Positions 50,125 through 59,466 of a stretch of 64,000 bases of DNA are shown here, piece by piece; within the stretch, counting starts at the first letter, position 1, and the number at the start of each line of letters is the position of its first letter. A model generated the notes under the pieces. That model made no database searches, was not told the origin of the DNA, and saw only the letters and a program-made list of their open reading frames with translations. This DNA is from Paulinella micropora (Eukaryota > Cercozoa > Imbricatea > Euglyphida > Paulinellidae), in contig WBZZ01004540.1 in the NCBI GenBank assembly GCA_019918135.1, positions 102,501-166,500 of the forward strand, given 5' to 3'. A program made the translations under genes and the position numbers.

Positions 50125-50500
50125 TTCACGGGGAAATGCCGTTTTTTGCCGCACTAGTGCCTTTTTGGCTAGCGCACGGAAATTGCCTGTTTCGTACGTA
50201 TCACGTAACTGTCTTTGTTTTGGCGATCGAAGTGTTAGGAATATTCGTATTTCTTAATATATATACTAGTCTGATAACTTTGATTCGTTTTCACGGGGAA
50301 ATGCCAAAATTCACCGCACTAATGCCTTTTTTCTAGCGCACGGAAAAATGCCTGTTTCGTGCGTATCACGTAACTGTCTTTGTGTTGGCGATAGAAGTGT
50401 TAGGAATATTCGTATTCCTTAATATATATACTAGTCGGATGCCTTTGATTCGTTTTCACGGGGAAATGCCAAAATTTGCCGCACTAGTGCCTTTTTTTTG
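50125..50500 (+). repeat. 165-bp tandem repeat, two and a part units
   Basis: Units start at TTCACGGGGAAATGCC at 50125, 50290 and 50455 (period 165). Each holds GCACTA.TGCCTTTT, TCACGTAACTGTC and an AATATATATACTAGT. AT-rich, noncoding, between the primase-helicase and the duplicate of its 3' end. Confidence 0.9.
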
Positions 50501-50734
50501 TTCGCACTCGCCTTTTAAAATCTGAGTGATGTCAAGAGAGAATAAAAAAAACATGTACAATCACCGCTTGGCCAAGGCGCTATTTCTTGCCCCTCCCTCC
50601 TTTCCCTCCCTCCTTTATACAGAACTAGGCTAGAATACTTTCCATCGCGGGCTTTGTCGAGGCAGTGATAGCGCCCTCAGGGAGAAAAAGGGAACGAGAG
50701 GCTGTTTGGGAGGGTGAGCTACTCTCTCATGGCA

Positions 50735-51210
50735 AGGCATGCGCAGAATTCTCCTGGCAAAGCTTGCGCGCAATTTTACAGACACGCAAGTGGGTGACCT
50801 CGAACGCGGGGGGCAGGCAAGACCTACGTTGCTTTGCTGGATCAGCTCAAGATAAAGCTACCATTGTTGAAATCGCTAGACAAATTGCTGGGGGTGCTAA
50901 ATCTAAATCTTGCTCTCTCCTCCGCGCCGGGGGAGAACGTACTGGACTTGCGCCAGCTGGACCTGCCAGCCATCACGCGTGTGCTGCGCGAGCTGTATAA
51001 TACAGTGGACTGTGTGCGCGAGCAATGGCAACTGCAAGGCAATACGACGCAAGTCATAAAAGCTGCTGCGGGTGCGCCGGGGACGGAAAGTTTGAAACCA
51101 ATAGTGTTTCCTATTTTTCGAAGTACAAGATTATTCCTGAGGAGTTTGCAGGGCAGGGCGCATACTCAATCGCTGACAGCTACACATTGCTGCCGGCTCC
51201 GCCAAGATAA
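50735..51210 (+). pseudogene. Partial duplicate of the primase-helicase 3' end
   Basis: Repeats 49415-49960 in order: CAGAATTCTCCTGGCAAAGC, ACACGCAAGTGGGTGACC, KLPLLKSLDKLLGVLNLNL, LPAITRVLRELYNTVDCVR and the end PEEFAGQ.AY.IADSYTLLP. It starts abruptly after unrelated sequence, lacks the primase and helicase parts, and misses some of the middle. Separated from the original by the 165-bp repeats, so duplication and repeat growth may be linked. Confidence 0.8.
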
Positions 51211-51679
51211 AAAAGAGCGAGTGAGTGTGTGAGAAGATTGGGGCGACGAGGCTAGGGCTGGGACCTGACACGCCCCCCCAGCCTGAGAGTTAATAAATAT
51301 ACATTTTAATAAAAAAAAATAAACATACAATGCAGACTTTCATACAAGACAACACAGGGCCGGCGAGCTCTGGGTGCCCCTCCGATGTGTTGTTGTGCAT
51401 GCCTCTTTGCAGGCCTGAAGCTACGGTCCAGCCTGGAATCACACGCCTGTAGAACAGACGCGGAATTAAGTTAACGTATGCTGCGCGCGACACAATTTTT
51501 TTTTTTATTATTCTATGTGAAAGATACCCCACTCAAAGACTATAGAGTGCAAGCCCCCCCCCCCCCATCCTTTATACAAGAGTCTTAGTCTGTCCCCGCC
51601 TTCTCTTTGCCGTGCCTCGTACGCACGAGAGCAAGGGGGCCATTTTTTGTTTTGCTTCTCCGTCTTCTCTTGCTCTTTG
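51211..51679. other. Gene-free stretch
   Basis: Contains ATTTTAATAAAAAAAAATAAAC near 51302 (possible 3' signal for either side), A/T runs and C(12) at about 51556. Only short weak frames; no gene supported. Confidence 0.5.
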
Positions 51680-52733
51680 CTAGCGACGCCCCGCCCCCCC
51701 GCCAGCCCCCGCATCAGCGGGCTTTGGTAATACCCAATGCGGACGATCTGGAAGCCCGTTTGTGATGCCTGGCGTGTACGTCAGAACAGGCATTGCTGCA
51801 GCTTCTTGGTCGTTGAGCCACGAGGGCAGTTCCCCTTTAAGTAGCGGTTTTTTTACACGCTCTTCCCAGGGGCTGAAACCTAGTTTCCGCTCCATTGCTT
51901 CGTATGCCAGGCCCGAGTCGCGCCTTGCCAAGGCGGCTGTGCGCTGTTCTTACAGAGAGCGCAGTGTAGCCTGCAGTGCGGCTTCTCGCGCTCGTTGCTG
52001 GACTGCTGCGGCTTCCTCTGCGGCTTGCCGTTGTTGGGCGCAGGCGGCGCATTCTACCCGTAGACGCCAGCAGCTGACGTCGGGCAGCGTATACAATCCC
52101 TTGGTGTTTTTCAGCGGGGAAAGACTTTCCAGACATACCACGTGTGGGAACTTGTACAAAGCCATCCAATGCCCCACCCCTTTGCGCGTACCAAACGTAA
52201 CTTCGATGAACGCTACGATTTCTCCACGTTCGTTAAGCACCGTCACGTCGGACCTCATTTGGGCCTCTTGAGGCTTCAGTCCGAAGCGCCCACCAGCTAG
52301 CGCCCCCAAAGCTTTCTCCAGCAGAACACTGCATTTTTCGAAGCTCCGTTGCTGGCTTTGCGGGCAGGCAAGAGCACGACGGCACCCAGCCCACGAAAAA
52401 GACAGCTTGGACAGCTTGGCCTGGATGAAGGCCAAGCTGTATAGGTGTGCGAGCTCCTTCCAGTCATGAGCTTGGACGTCTTTTTCTAAGTGTGTAAAGT
52501 AGTTTGTGCCCATCTGTCCTTCGGCGGATTGGCTCACTAGAACCAACCGCCCTTGGCACTGCGGGCACTCAAGCTTGTCGTGCCAAAGCTCGAAAATGCC
52601 TCCTGCACCGTCACGAGCCTGTCGGCTCCTCCCTTATCGCAGATAAGACGCGCGAGCGGTAACACGCTCCCGTGCGCACCACGCACGGGAAAAAGCTCGG
52701 GAGCTTCGACCGTTAGAAACCGGCGCAGATCCA
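51680..52733 (-). CDS. CoiA-like / PD-(D/E)XK nuclease-like protein, interrupted
   Basis: From ATG 52733 (MDLRRFLTVEAPELF). The order recalls CoiA-type proteins: beta-rich start (LPLARLICDKGGADRLVTV), zinc pair CPQCQGRLVLVS, a helical part, then SDVTVLNERGEIVAFIEVTF, a D...E-x-T pattern typical of the PD-(D/E)XK nuclease core, and a C-terminal coiled coil (AACAQQRQAAEEAAAVQQR). The nuclease call rests on that motif only. The frame is broken about twice; the last open part (51680-51931) continues in the same phase as the body. Confidence 0.5.
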
Positions 52734-52754
52734 TCCCTTTTTGGCTCTTTCTTT

Positions 52755-53015
52755 TTTTTTTGGGGGGGGGGGAGTGTGTGCTGCCCCGCCCCCCCCCCTT
52801 TTTCCGAGGGGGGGGTGCCCCCCCCCAGGCCAATTATTATCCCCCCCCCCCCCGCTTTAGGGGGGCTGCCCCCCCCCCCCCCCGCCTCCACTCCCCCGTC
52901 CCCAGGCTGGCTCAAAAAAAACAAAAACAGAACAAAAAGCCCGGGCGGGCACCCCCCCCCCCCCCCTTCTCGCTGTTGCTTGCTCAACCCTACATGACAG
53001 ACACCCCCCCCCCCC
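52755..53015. repeat. Dense G- and C-run block
   Basis: At least eight runs of 8-15 G or C, pairing into hairpins such as G(7)TGC(8) near 52809 and CGGGCGGGCACCC(12) near 52945. Any frame here is an artefact of composition. Upstream of the nuclease-like gene. Confidence 0.75.
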
Positions 53016-53103
53016 TCCTCTCTTGCTAGTAGGCACTAGAGACTTTTTTTGTTTTCCCAGAAAGCGTTTACCTCAGAGGGGCAAGAAGCTCTCTGAGGGG
53101 CAT

Positions 53104-53275
53104 ATGACATCCCAGTTAAGCGAAGAAGACCTGGAGCTGGCAGACAGCGAGCAAACAAGGCACAGTCGCTTGCCCAATAGACCGGCCGGGCCGTTCGACG
53201 TGGAAGGGGCGAAATGTCTGCGCGCCTTCCCGGAAAAACGTGTACAAAAAATTCTTTCGGCGAGGAGTTAGGAGG
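53104..53275 (+). other. Short frame plus repeat module M3
   Basis: ATG 53104 opens MTSQLSEEDLELADSEQTRH, a protein-like acidic start, but the frame runs at once into module M3 (53180-53275; CGGAAAAACGTGTACA). Possibly a gene start cut by the repeat. Confidence 0.3.
53180..53275 (+). repeat. Module M3, copy 1
   Basis: GGCCG...TCGACGTGGA, CTGCGCGCCTTCCCGGAAAAACGTGTACA and a TTTCGGCGAGGAG(T)TA end. Further copies: 55557-55710, 55890-55988, 58565-58715 (inverted), 61110-61260. Each is followed, or preceded when inverted, by a GGGAGGGGGAGAACGGGAG tract ending in a GGGCGCCCC hairpin. Confidence 0.85.
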
Positions 53276-53494
53276 GGGGGAGGAGAACGGGAGGGGAGAA
53301 TGGGAGGGGGGGAACGGGAGGGGGGAGAACGGGAGGGAGGGGGCGCCCCTCTTTTCCTCCCCTGCCTTTCCCTCCTCCCTCTCTCCCCCCTTTCCCCCCG
53401 CCCCCCTCTTCCCCTTCCCTTAGAAGGAGCAGTAACTATATTTGCCTAGCTTTTGGTAAAGAAGTTTTTCTGTGCGATTTCCCGGGAAAACATT

Positions 53495-53790
53495 CCACTT
53501 ATTCTACCGGGGGGGGGGGAGGGGGGGGTAAAGTTGGGCGTGCCTTGCGTCCGGCCCCGCATCTGTTCGAGTTTTTAATAAAATCGCACAGTTCCCAACA
53601 AGGACAGCCGCGGGTTTCCGAATTTTTGAAGATGTCGTCCAGCCAAATTTGAGTTTTTATTTCAAGAATGTATTACTTACTCTTTTGTTTCAAATCGCTT
53701 GCTTGCAATGCTGGGGCTGGCAGAGGCAGCCAGGGGGCGCCAAGAAAGTGCAAAAAAGATTTTTTTTATTAAAGCTCGACAAGGCCCTAA
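53495..53790 (+). repeat. Repeat modules M5, M2 and M1 in series
   Basis: M5 (53533-53585): GCGTCCGGCCCCGCA.CTGTTCGAG and TTTTTAATAAA; inverted at 58285-58385, direct at 60775-60862. M2 (53600-53650): ACAGCCGCGGGTTT; also 55395 and 58243 (inverted). M1 (53655-53790): GTTTCAAATCGCTTGCTTGC, CCAAGAAAGTGCAAAAAAG, ATTAAAG.TCGAC; also 58735-58885 and partly 55440-55490. Noncoding; each carries a poly(A)-type word. Confidence 0.8.
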
Positions 53791-54175
53791 ACTCGGCACT
53801 GAAAAATAGGTGATGGAGAGGGCAGAGGCACGACCCTGTCTTAGCACCCCGTCTGAGAACTTGGACAATGAGGGAGAGGGGGGGGGGGGCGTCTTGGTGG
53901 AGGCGTTTCGTGTGTTTATTTTTTTGGTACCTTTTTGCGCCCTCCCCCTCCCCCCTTCCCCTGCTCCTTGTGCCCTCCCTGGGCTCAGGGGAGTGAGAGG
54001 AGGGTAACGGAAAGAATATTTGGATACAGGGGGGGGGGCGCCAAGGGTGTATGGAGGGGGGGGGAGCACCCTCTCCCTGCAAAGCTCGGGCACAAAAATG
54101 GGGGGGGGGGGGGGGAGCGCCCCGGCATGAACTCAGTTGCATCTTTTTAGTTTTCTTCGGTTCTGCCCCCCTGTT
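53791..54175. other. Gene-free stretch with G runs
   Basis: G(12) near 53880, G(9) near 54030, G(11) and G(17) near 54053-54116. AACTTGGACAATGAGGGAGA and GGAGGCGTTT recur at 58980-59030. No gene supported. Confidence 0.55.
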
Positions 54176-54240
54176 CATTGAGCCCTCCGGGCTCAGAGGG
54201 GCTCAGGTGGAGGGAAGAAAGAAAAAAGGGGGTGGGGGGG
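54176..54240 (+). repeat. Module M4 (GAGCCC palindrome), copy 2
   Basis: TTGAGCCCTCCGGGCTCAG and GGGCTCAGGTGGAGGGAAG, followed by an A/G run and a GGCGCCCCCC hairpin. Copies at 23796, 59083 and 61347. Confidence 0.8.
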
Positions 54241-54498
54241 CGCCCCCCGAGCCCCCCCCCCCCCACCCCTGCGGGAAAAAGGCTCCCCCCGAGCCCCCCT
54301 TCAGCCCGCGCCGGCGGGCTGGCAGCCAAAGCAGACGAGAAGCAGAACAAGGTGCACAAGAAGAAATTTAGCCTGAACAAGAAAGCGGGGAAGACGCCCC
54401 CTCTCAAAACACTCAAGTGCAGAATCTACCCAAAGACCAAGGATAAAGAAATTAGGCAGGCTTGGCTGCGTAAGGCCTGGTTGTTATACAGGGCAGTC

Positions 54499-54570
54499 CC
54501 CGGGGGGCATGCCCCCCGCGCCCCCCCCCCCCCCCTCCTCGCACAGGCCTTCCAGCCCGCGCCAGCGGGC
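54499..54570 (+). repeat. Two-part palindrome inside copy C
   Basis: GGGGGGCATGCCCCCCGCG with a C-run, spacer, then AGCCCGCGCCAGCGGGCT. It replaces about 1.26 kb of nuclease gene (copy A about 6677-7945). Confidence 0.85.
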
Positions 54571-54667
54571 TGGAGAGATATCAAAGCCGCCAGGACGTAT
54601 AGTTGTGAGTGATGTGCTCTCCAGCACGGGCGCAACATGAACGCCAGTCGCAACATCCTCTTGAGAC

Positions 54668-54722
54668 TGCTACAGCCCGTTGGCGCGGGCTGAAAGGGGG
54701 ACTCGGGGGGCTTTGCCCCCGC
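54668..54722 (-). repeat. Two-part palindrome at right junction of copy C
   Basis: Reverse order: AGCCCGTTGGCGCGGGCT, then GGGGGACTCGG and GGGGGGCTTTGCCCCC. Same site and orientation as junction 1 of copy D. Confidence 0.85.
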
Positions 54723-54832
54723 TCTGAGGAGGGAGGCGGGATGTGCCGCGTGCTGCCCTTTCCCCCCTCCCAGCTGCCTGCCGGTCTCTGGGGGGGTTCA
54801 CCTCCTCAAGATTTCAATCCGATCCGTGAGGA

Positions 54833-55394
54833 GGCACGTACCATGCTCTGTGTACAGCCGCGCACCCAGGCTCCGTAGCTACGACGGCCACGCTGGGCTG
54901 TGGCAGCGTGAGCCTGCAAACTCCCGGCGCGGTCTGCGATCTGAGAACGGTGACCGGGAGAGGGAAGAGGCAGGCGAGGGAGAGGGCATGCATTGTCTTA
55001 GTCCAACTCGTCTGAGAACATGGAGTAGGAGAGGGAAAGGGGGCAGGGGCGCGCTAAGAATGTACACAAAAATCCTTGACAGAGTTTTTAATCGTGGCAC
55101 TGAGAACTAAGAGAGATAAGGGGCAAGGGCAGGGAGGCACCAAGCCCCCAACCCCCCCCCCCCCCACCCCGGTTGCAGCTTCAGAGACTTTTGCCCAAGA
55201 GGCAAATCACAGAAAAAAGAATCACCTTGTCTAGCTTTTAATAAAATTTTCCTTGTATTTTTTATGAAATTCCAGGAGATTAAGCACGTTTGCTAGGTCG
55301 GGCTGTCCCCCCTGCTAGTCCTGCCCCGACTGAAAGAGAGGGACAATAAGAAAGCTCCCGAGCATGCTGGAGAGGAGGCGCACAGTTCCAGACA
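54833..55394. other. Gene-free stretch
   Basis: GTGTACAGCCGCGCACCC...GGCAGCGTGAGCCTGCA at 54851-54920 repeats part of the MYND gene body (44150-44225; CGCGCACCCGGGCTCCGTA, GCGTGAGCCTGCACACTCC), so a copied gene fragment lies here. Further on, C(15) near 55150 and AATAAAATTTTCC near 55240. No intact gene. Confidence 0.55.
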
Positions 55395-55990
55395 AGGACA
55401 GCCGCGGGTTTTCAAAATTGTGAGGATGTTGTTCAACCAGAAATTGAGTCTTTATTAAAAAGTGTGTTACTTACTATTTTGTCATAAGTTTGGTGGCATC
55501 GTGGGTCAACAATCCTGTTCAAGAATACTGCCTGCTGCCCCTTCAGGCATACCACGACGGGCAGCTTGTTTGCCTGGCGAAACACATGCAATTTGTCGCA
55601 AAATGAAACGGCCGGCCCGCTCTATGTGGAGAGGGCGAAAGGTCTGCGCGTTTTCTGGAAAAACGTGTACAGAAAACGATTTGACAAGAAAATCTTGTTC
55701 GGCGAGGAGGTAAGGGAAAGAAAGATATGGAGAAGGGGGGGGAGGGGGGAGAACGGGAGAGGGGAGAACGGGAGGGGGAGAACGGGAGGGAGGGGGCGCC
55801 CCTTTCCCTCCCCCCTCTTTTCCCTCCCCTTTCACCCCCCCCCCTTTTCCCTCCTTTCCTCCCTCCGTCGCGCACGCGCAATTGTTCGCCGAATAGACCG
55901 GGGCCGGGCCGTTTGACGTGGAAGGGCGAAATGTCTGCGCGCCTTCCCGGAAAAACGTGTACAACAATTTTTTCGGCGAGGAGTTAGGAG
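55395..55990 (+). repeat. Modules M2, M1 (part), M3 twice, with purine tracts
   Basis: M2 at 55395-55440, part of M1 at 55440-55490, M3 at 55557-55710 and 55890-55988. Between the M3 copies is an AGGGGGAGAACGGGAGG purine tract (55725-55795) and its pyrimidine counterpart, able to fold into a long stem around GGGCGCCCC. No gene supported. Confidence 0.75.
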
Positions 55991-56185
55991 GAGGGGGGGG
56001 GGGGGCGCCCCCCCCCCTCTGCGGGCTCCGAAAAAAACAGTTTGCCTATTTTTGCTCTCCCTCTAAAGCCACAAATTTAACCTGGCCACTTTGTGACCAA
56101 GTACAGGCATGGCCCCGCCCTTGACTTTATGGGCCCTGTCTCGACCACAAACTCCGTCTAAGTCATCTGAAGAGTGACTTCTCCA

Positions 56186-58063
56186 ATGAGGCGGCGCACT
56201 CTCTGGGACCGAGAGGCCAGGCCCCCCGAGCCATCCCTACATGCTGCACCAGAGGGCGGGCCCCGAGAGGAGAAAACCCGAGAGAAGAAGTTAAAACCCG
56301 CGCCGCCTCCTCCAGAGCCGGTTTTAGCTTATGCGCCGTTCTGGAATCAGTCTGCCATGGAGATGTCCAGGCAGTTACCTCTATGCACAGGAGGCAGCCT
56401 GGCCAGAGCGAGCGCAAGCCGCCTGCCTTTTTCTTTGAGCAGGGTCATGGGTTACGGTTCCTGGAGCTCGGTCAGAAGGTACGAACCGACAACCGCACAA
56501 GGCCCGCAGGAGACCTCCTGGCAGTTGCGGCTTGCACTGCTGCCCGCAACTCAGGTCAACGCGCGACGCAACGCAGCCAAAGCAGACGACACCCAGAACA
56601 AGGTGCCCAAGAAGAAGTTCAGCCTGAACAAAAAAAGCGGGCAAGACGCCCCCGCTCAAGACACTCACGTGCAGAATCTACCCTAAGACCAAGGACAATG
56701 AGGTTCGACGGGCTTGGCTGCGTAAGGCGTGGCTGTTATTTCGGGCAGTTCATACCACCTGCAATGCGGCGCTGGCCTGGCTGAGAAAAGAGGATGAGCG
56801 TTTCCCCTGGCCCAGCGAAGATGAGCAGCAAGGCCAACCCACGCAGGCTGTTAGTAAAAAGAGGCGGCGCCAAGAAAAAAAGGAGGAAAAGCCCGCAAAG
56901 CACAAGAGACGAAAAAAGGAGGAGAAGCCGTCGGAGGAGAAAGGAAAGCAAGGGAAGGAAGAGACGCCCGAGGAGATCAAGGCCAGGAAAGCCAGAGAGC
57001 GTCAAGAGCAAAAGGAGCGCCGAGAGCAAAGAAGGGCAGAGATGGGTGGTCGAATGCGCTGCTTGGGCGACTTCGATCTGGATACTCTGCGCCTGCGGTT
57101 TGTGCAACAAGATAGTAAGTTTGTGCGAGCCAGGCCGTGGCTTCTTCGGGTCCCCTACAACATCCGCGCAGTGGCCATTCGGGATCTGCAAGCGGCGAGG
57201 GCCTCCGCCATCACAAATCTTAGCCAGAAGGGCAAGTTTTTTCACTGGAAAAGAGTCAACTTCCGCAAGTGGGAGGAGCGCAGGTCTACGATCGCGATCT
57301 CGCACACAAATTGGGGGCGCCAGCGGGGCTTCTTTGCAGGCTTTCCGGGACCAGACTCAGTTACATCCAAGGATTGGCGCAAGCAAGAGCGTAGGCTGGG
57401 GGCCAAGAAGCTTGAAATCAAGTACGATGTGCGCCTGAGGGTCGATCCCCTGGGTAAATGGTACTTACATGTACCAGTAGAGCTAGAGCAGCGCCAGCGT
57501 GATTTCGCTGAGCTTGACTCTAAGCGTGTAGTGAGCATCGACCCGGGAGTTAGGAGCTTTCTGACTATGTACCACGCAGACTCTGGCGCGATAACCGAAT
57601 GGGGCCGCGGGTCTATTGCACGCGTGTACCGATTGCAGAAACACATCGACAATCTGCTAAGCAAGGTCGGGCTACTAGCTAAGGACAGCAGCAAGAAGCG
57701 CAACCGCTGGCGCTTACGGCGCGCTATTACTCGAGTGCGTGATAAGATCTACAACATGGTCCAGGACGTGCACAAGAAAGCCGCTAGATGCGGGGGGCGC
57801 CGCCCCCCGTGACCCCCCTGCAGCCCGCGCAAGCGGGCTGCGCAGCGAGAGTATGTAGGTAAGTGCAAGGTACTGATATGCAACGAGGAGTTCACCACAC
57901 AGGCGTGTACGCAACGCGGGGCGCTGTGGAGGGATATCAAAGCCGCCAAGACGTACAGCTGCCAGTGGTGCGCTCTCCAGCACGGACGCGACATGAATTC
58001 ACGCCAGTCGCAACATTCTCCTGAGACTGCTGGCCTTGGGTCAGCAGGACTTATATTAGTTGT
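56186..58063 (+). pseudogene. Fanzor nuclease, copy B, broken
   Basis: From ATG 56186 (MRRRTLWDREARPPE). N-terminal region about 150 residues, open in one frame up to PKKKFSLNKK; then an extra base in an A-run near 56636 shifts the frame. The main body 57042-57789 is open: MRCLGDFDLDTLRLRFVQ, KRVVSIDPGVRSFLTMYHA (RuvC-I Asp), IYNMVQDVHKKAAR. The palindrome then removes the stretch before NEEFTTQACTQ; in the rest the first zinc Cys pair reads CTQRG instead of CTQCG, so one zinc ligand is lost. RuvC-III is shifted by an inserted TTC-like triplet region near 58000. Inactive as it stands. Confidence 0.8.
57790..57841 (+). repeat. Two-part palindrome inside copy B
   Basis: GGGGGGCGCCGCCCCCC, GTGACCCCCC, then AGCCCGCGCAAGCGGGCT. 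Flanks (GCCGCTAGATG left, GCAGCGAGAGTATG right) match copy A exactly around A's intact 7713-7863 stretch. Confidence 0.9.
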
Positions 58064-58228
58064 TTAGGTCCTAAACCTCGCACCAAAACCGATTTCAGGT
58101 CAAAATGGTGATTTGCTTCGATCGGGGCCTCTGAGGAGGGAGGGGGATGTGCCGCGTGCTGCCCTTTCTCCCTCCCAGCTGTAGGAATCTCTGAGGGGTT
58201 CACCTCCTCAAGATTTCAATCCGATCTG
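58064..58228 (+). ncRNA. Candidate omega-RNA / conserved right end of copy B
   Basis: ATGTGCCGCGTGCTGCCC, CTCCCAGCTGTAGGAATCT and CTCAAGATTTCAATC match copy A (8145-8233). Just before it, CCTCGCACCAAAACCGATTT..GGTCAAAATGGTG can form a hairpin in both copies with paired changes, which fits a kept RNA structure (A: CACCAAACCC...GGGTTTGGTG). Confidence 0.5.
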
Positions 58229-58242
58229 AACGACATCCTCAA

Positions 58243-58890
58243 ACATTCGAAAATCCGCGGCTGTCCTTGTCGGGGACTGACTGTGTGGTTTTTATTAAAA
58301 ACTCGAACAGATGCGGGGGCCGGACGCAAATCGCGCCGAACTTTACGCTAATTATAAGTAGACAGGCCGTTTACTCCCGCTAGAATAAGTGAGGGAAGGG
58401 GAAGAGGGGGGCGGGGGGAAAAGGGGGGGGGTGAGGGGGAGGAGGGAAAGGCAGGGGAGGGGAAAGAGGGGCGCCCCCTCCCTCTCGTTCTCCCCCTCCC
58501 GTTCCCCCCTCCCGTCCCCCTTCTTCCCCATCTTTCTTTCCCCTGCTAGTCCTCGCCGAAAAAGATTTTTCGGCGAAAAATCGTTTTCTGTACAAGTTTT
58601 TCCGGGAAAACGCACAGACCTTTCGCGCCCCCCCTCCACATAGAGCGGGCCGGCTGGTTCATTTTGCGACAAATTGCGTGTATTTCGCCAGGAAACAAGC
58701 TGCCCGTCGTGGCATGCCGGAAAGGACCCAGCCAAAAATTGAGTTTTTATTAAAAAAAAAGTGTGTTACTCACTATTTTGTTTCAAATCGCTTGCTTGCG
58801 ACGCTGGGACTGGCAGAGGCCAGCCCGGCAGGGGGGCGCCAAGAAAGTGCAAAAAAGATTTTTTTTAATTAAAGTTCGACGGTCTTAGAT
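58243..58890. repeat. Inverted M2, M5 and M3, then direct M1
   Basis: Inverted M2 (58243-58270), M5 (58285-58385) and M3 (58565-58715) are followed by direct M1 (58735-58885). Opposite orientations within 650 bases show rearrangement of the module set rather than simple tandem copying. GGCAGGGG purine/pyrimidine tract at 58390-58540. No gene supported. Confidence 0.75.
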
Positions 58891-59074
58891 TGGGGGCACT
58901 GAGAACTAAGAGAGGGACAGGAAAGAGACAGGGAAGGGGGAAGAGAAAGAATTGTCTTAATCCCCCCCCCCATCTGAGAACTTGGACAATGAGGGAGAAG
59001 GGGGGGGGAGGCGTCTTGGTGGAGGCGTTTTGTGTGCTTTTTTGTACTTTTTGCGCCCTTCCCCTCCCCCCTTT

Positions 59075-59325
59075 CCCTGCTCTTTGAGCCCCCCGGGCTC
59101 AGGGGGCTCAGGTGGAGGGAAGAAAAAAAAGGGGGTGGGGGGGGGGGGCGCCCCCCCCCCTTCCTTTTCTCCGGGGGCGGGGTCTGAGAATTAGTGTGGC
59201 GCCCAAGGCGAAAGCAAAAGTCCGCGGATCAAATTTAAGGGCACTCGGCCAGTCTCGCCTGCAGCCAGGCTTTAGTTAGATTGTTTGATCGATTGGCGCT
59301 TTCTAACCCTGAAACGAAACACATG
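59075..59325 (+). repeat. Internally deleted copy of 61335-61870, with gene fragment
   Basis: Module M4 (TTTGAGCCCCCCGGGCTCAG), then GTGTGGCGCCCAAGGCGAAAG, then after a deletion TCAAATTTAAGGGCACTC..GGCCAGTC and TTGTTTGATCGATTGG, all in the same order as at 61345-61865. The last part is a fragment of the coding sequence of the AT-hook gene. M4 copy 3 lies at 59083-59150. Confidence 0.85.
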
Positions 59326-59466
59326 ATTTTAGAAGAATATCTAACCGAATAAAAAATAGCAGTGCCAAGTGTTAAGAGCTTGCTGAGTTTTTAATTAAAA
59401 AGAAAGATTTTTTTGCACTTTTCTTTGCGCCCGGTGTGGCCTTGATCAGTCGCCTTTGTATACCAC
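59326..59466. other. 3' region with dispersed end module
   Basis: AT-rich; TTTTTAATTAAAAAGAAAG and TTTTTTTGCACTTTTCTTTGCGCC form an inverted copy of the 3'-end module, suited to end transcription of the minus-strand gene at 59467. Confidence 0.5.

Larger units (their letters stand above)
54302..54832 (+). mobile_element. Fanzor element, copy C, internally deleted
   Basis: About 0.5 kb. Kept pieces: nuclease N-terminus (54322-54498; KKFSLNKKAGKTPPLK, CRIYPKTKDKEIRQAWL), zinc ribbon/RuvC-III part (54571-54667; DIKAARTYSCE), and the conserved right end (54723-54832). The two joins and the left edge each carry a two-part palindrome (54240-54321, 54499-54570, 54668-54722). The pieces cannot make a nuclease. 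With copy D it shares the last junction, so C and D are likely sister derivatives. Confidence 0.8.
55992..58228 (+). mobile_element. Fanzor element, copy B (about 2.2 kb)
   Basis: Best-preserved copy for the N-terminus. Begins at a G(15)CGC(10) hairpin, ends at AAGATTTCAATCCGATCTG. Compared with copy A it keeps the 5' coding stretch that A lost but has a two-part palindrome (57790-57841) in place of about 145 bases of the RuvC region. Same gene order and the same conserved right end. No recombinase gene. Confidence 0.8.

Noticed and set aside
50125-50500. CRISPR array
   Set aside because: Units are 165 bp, directly adjacent, without unique spacers, and number fewer than three.
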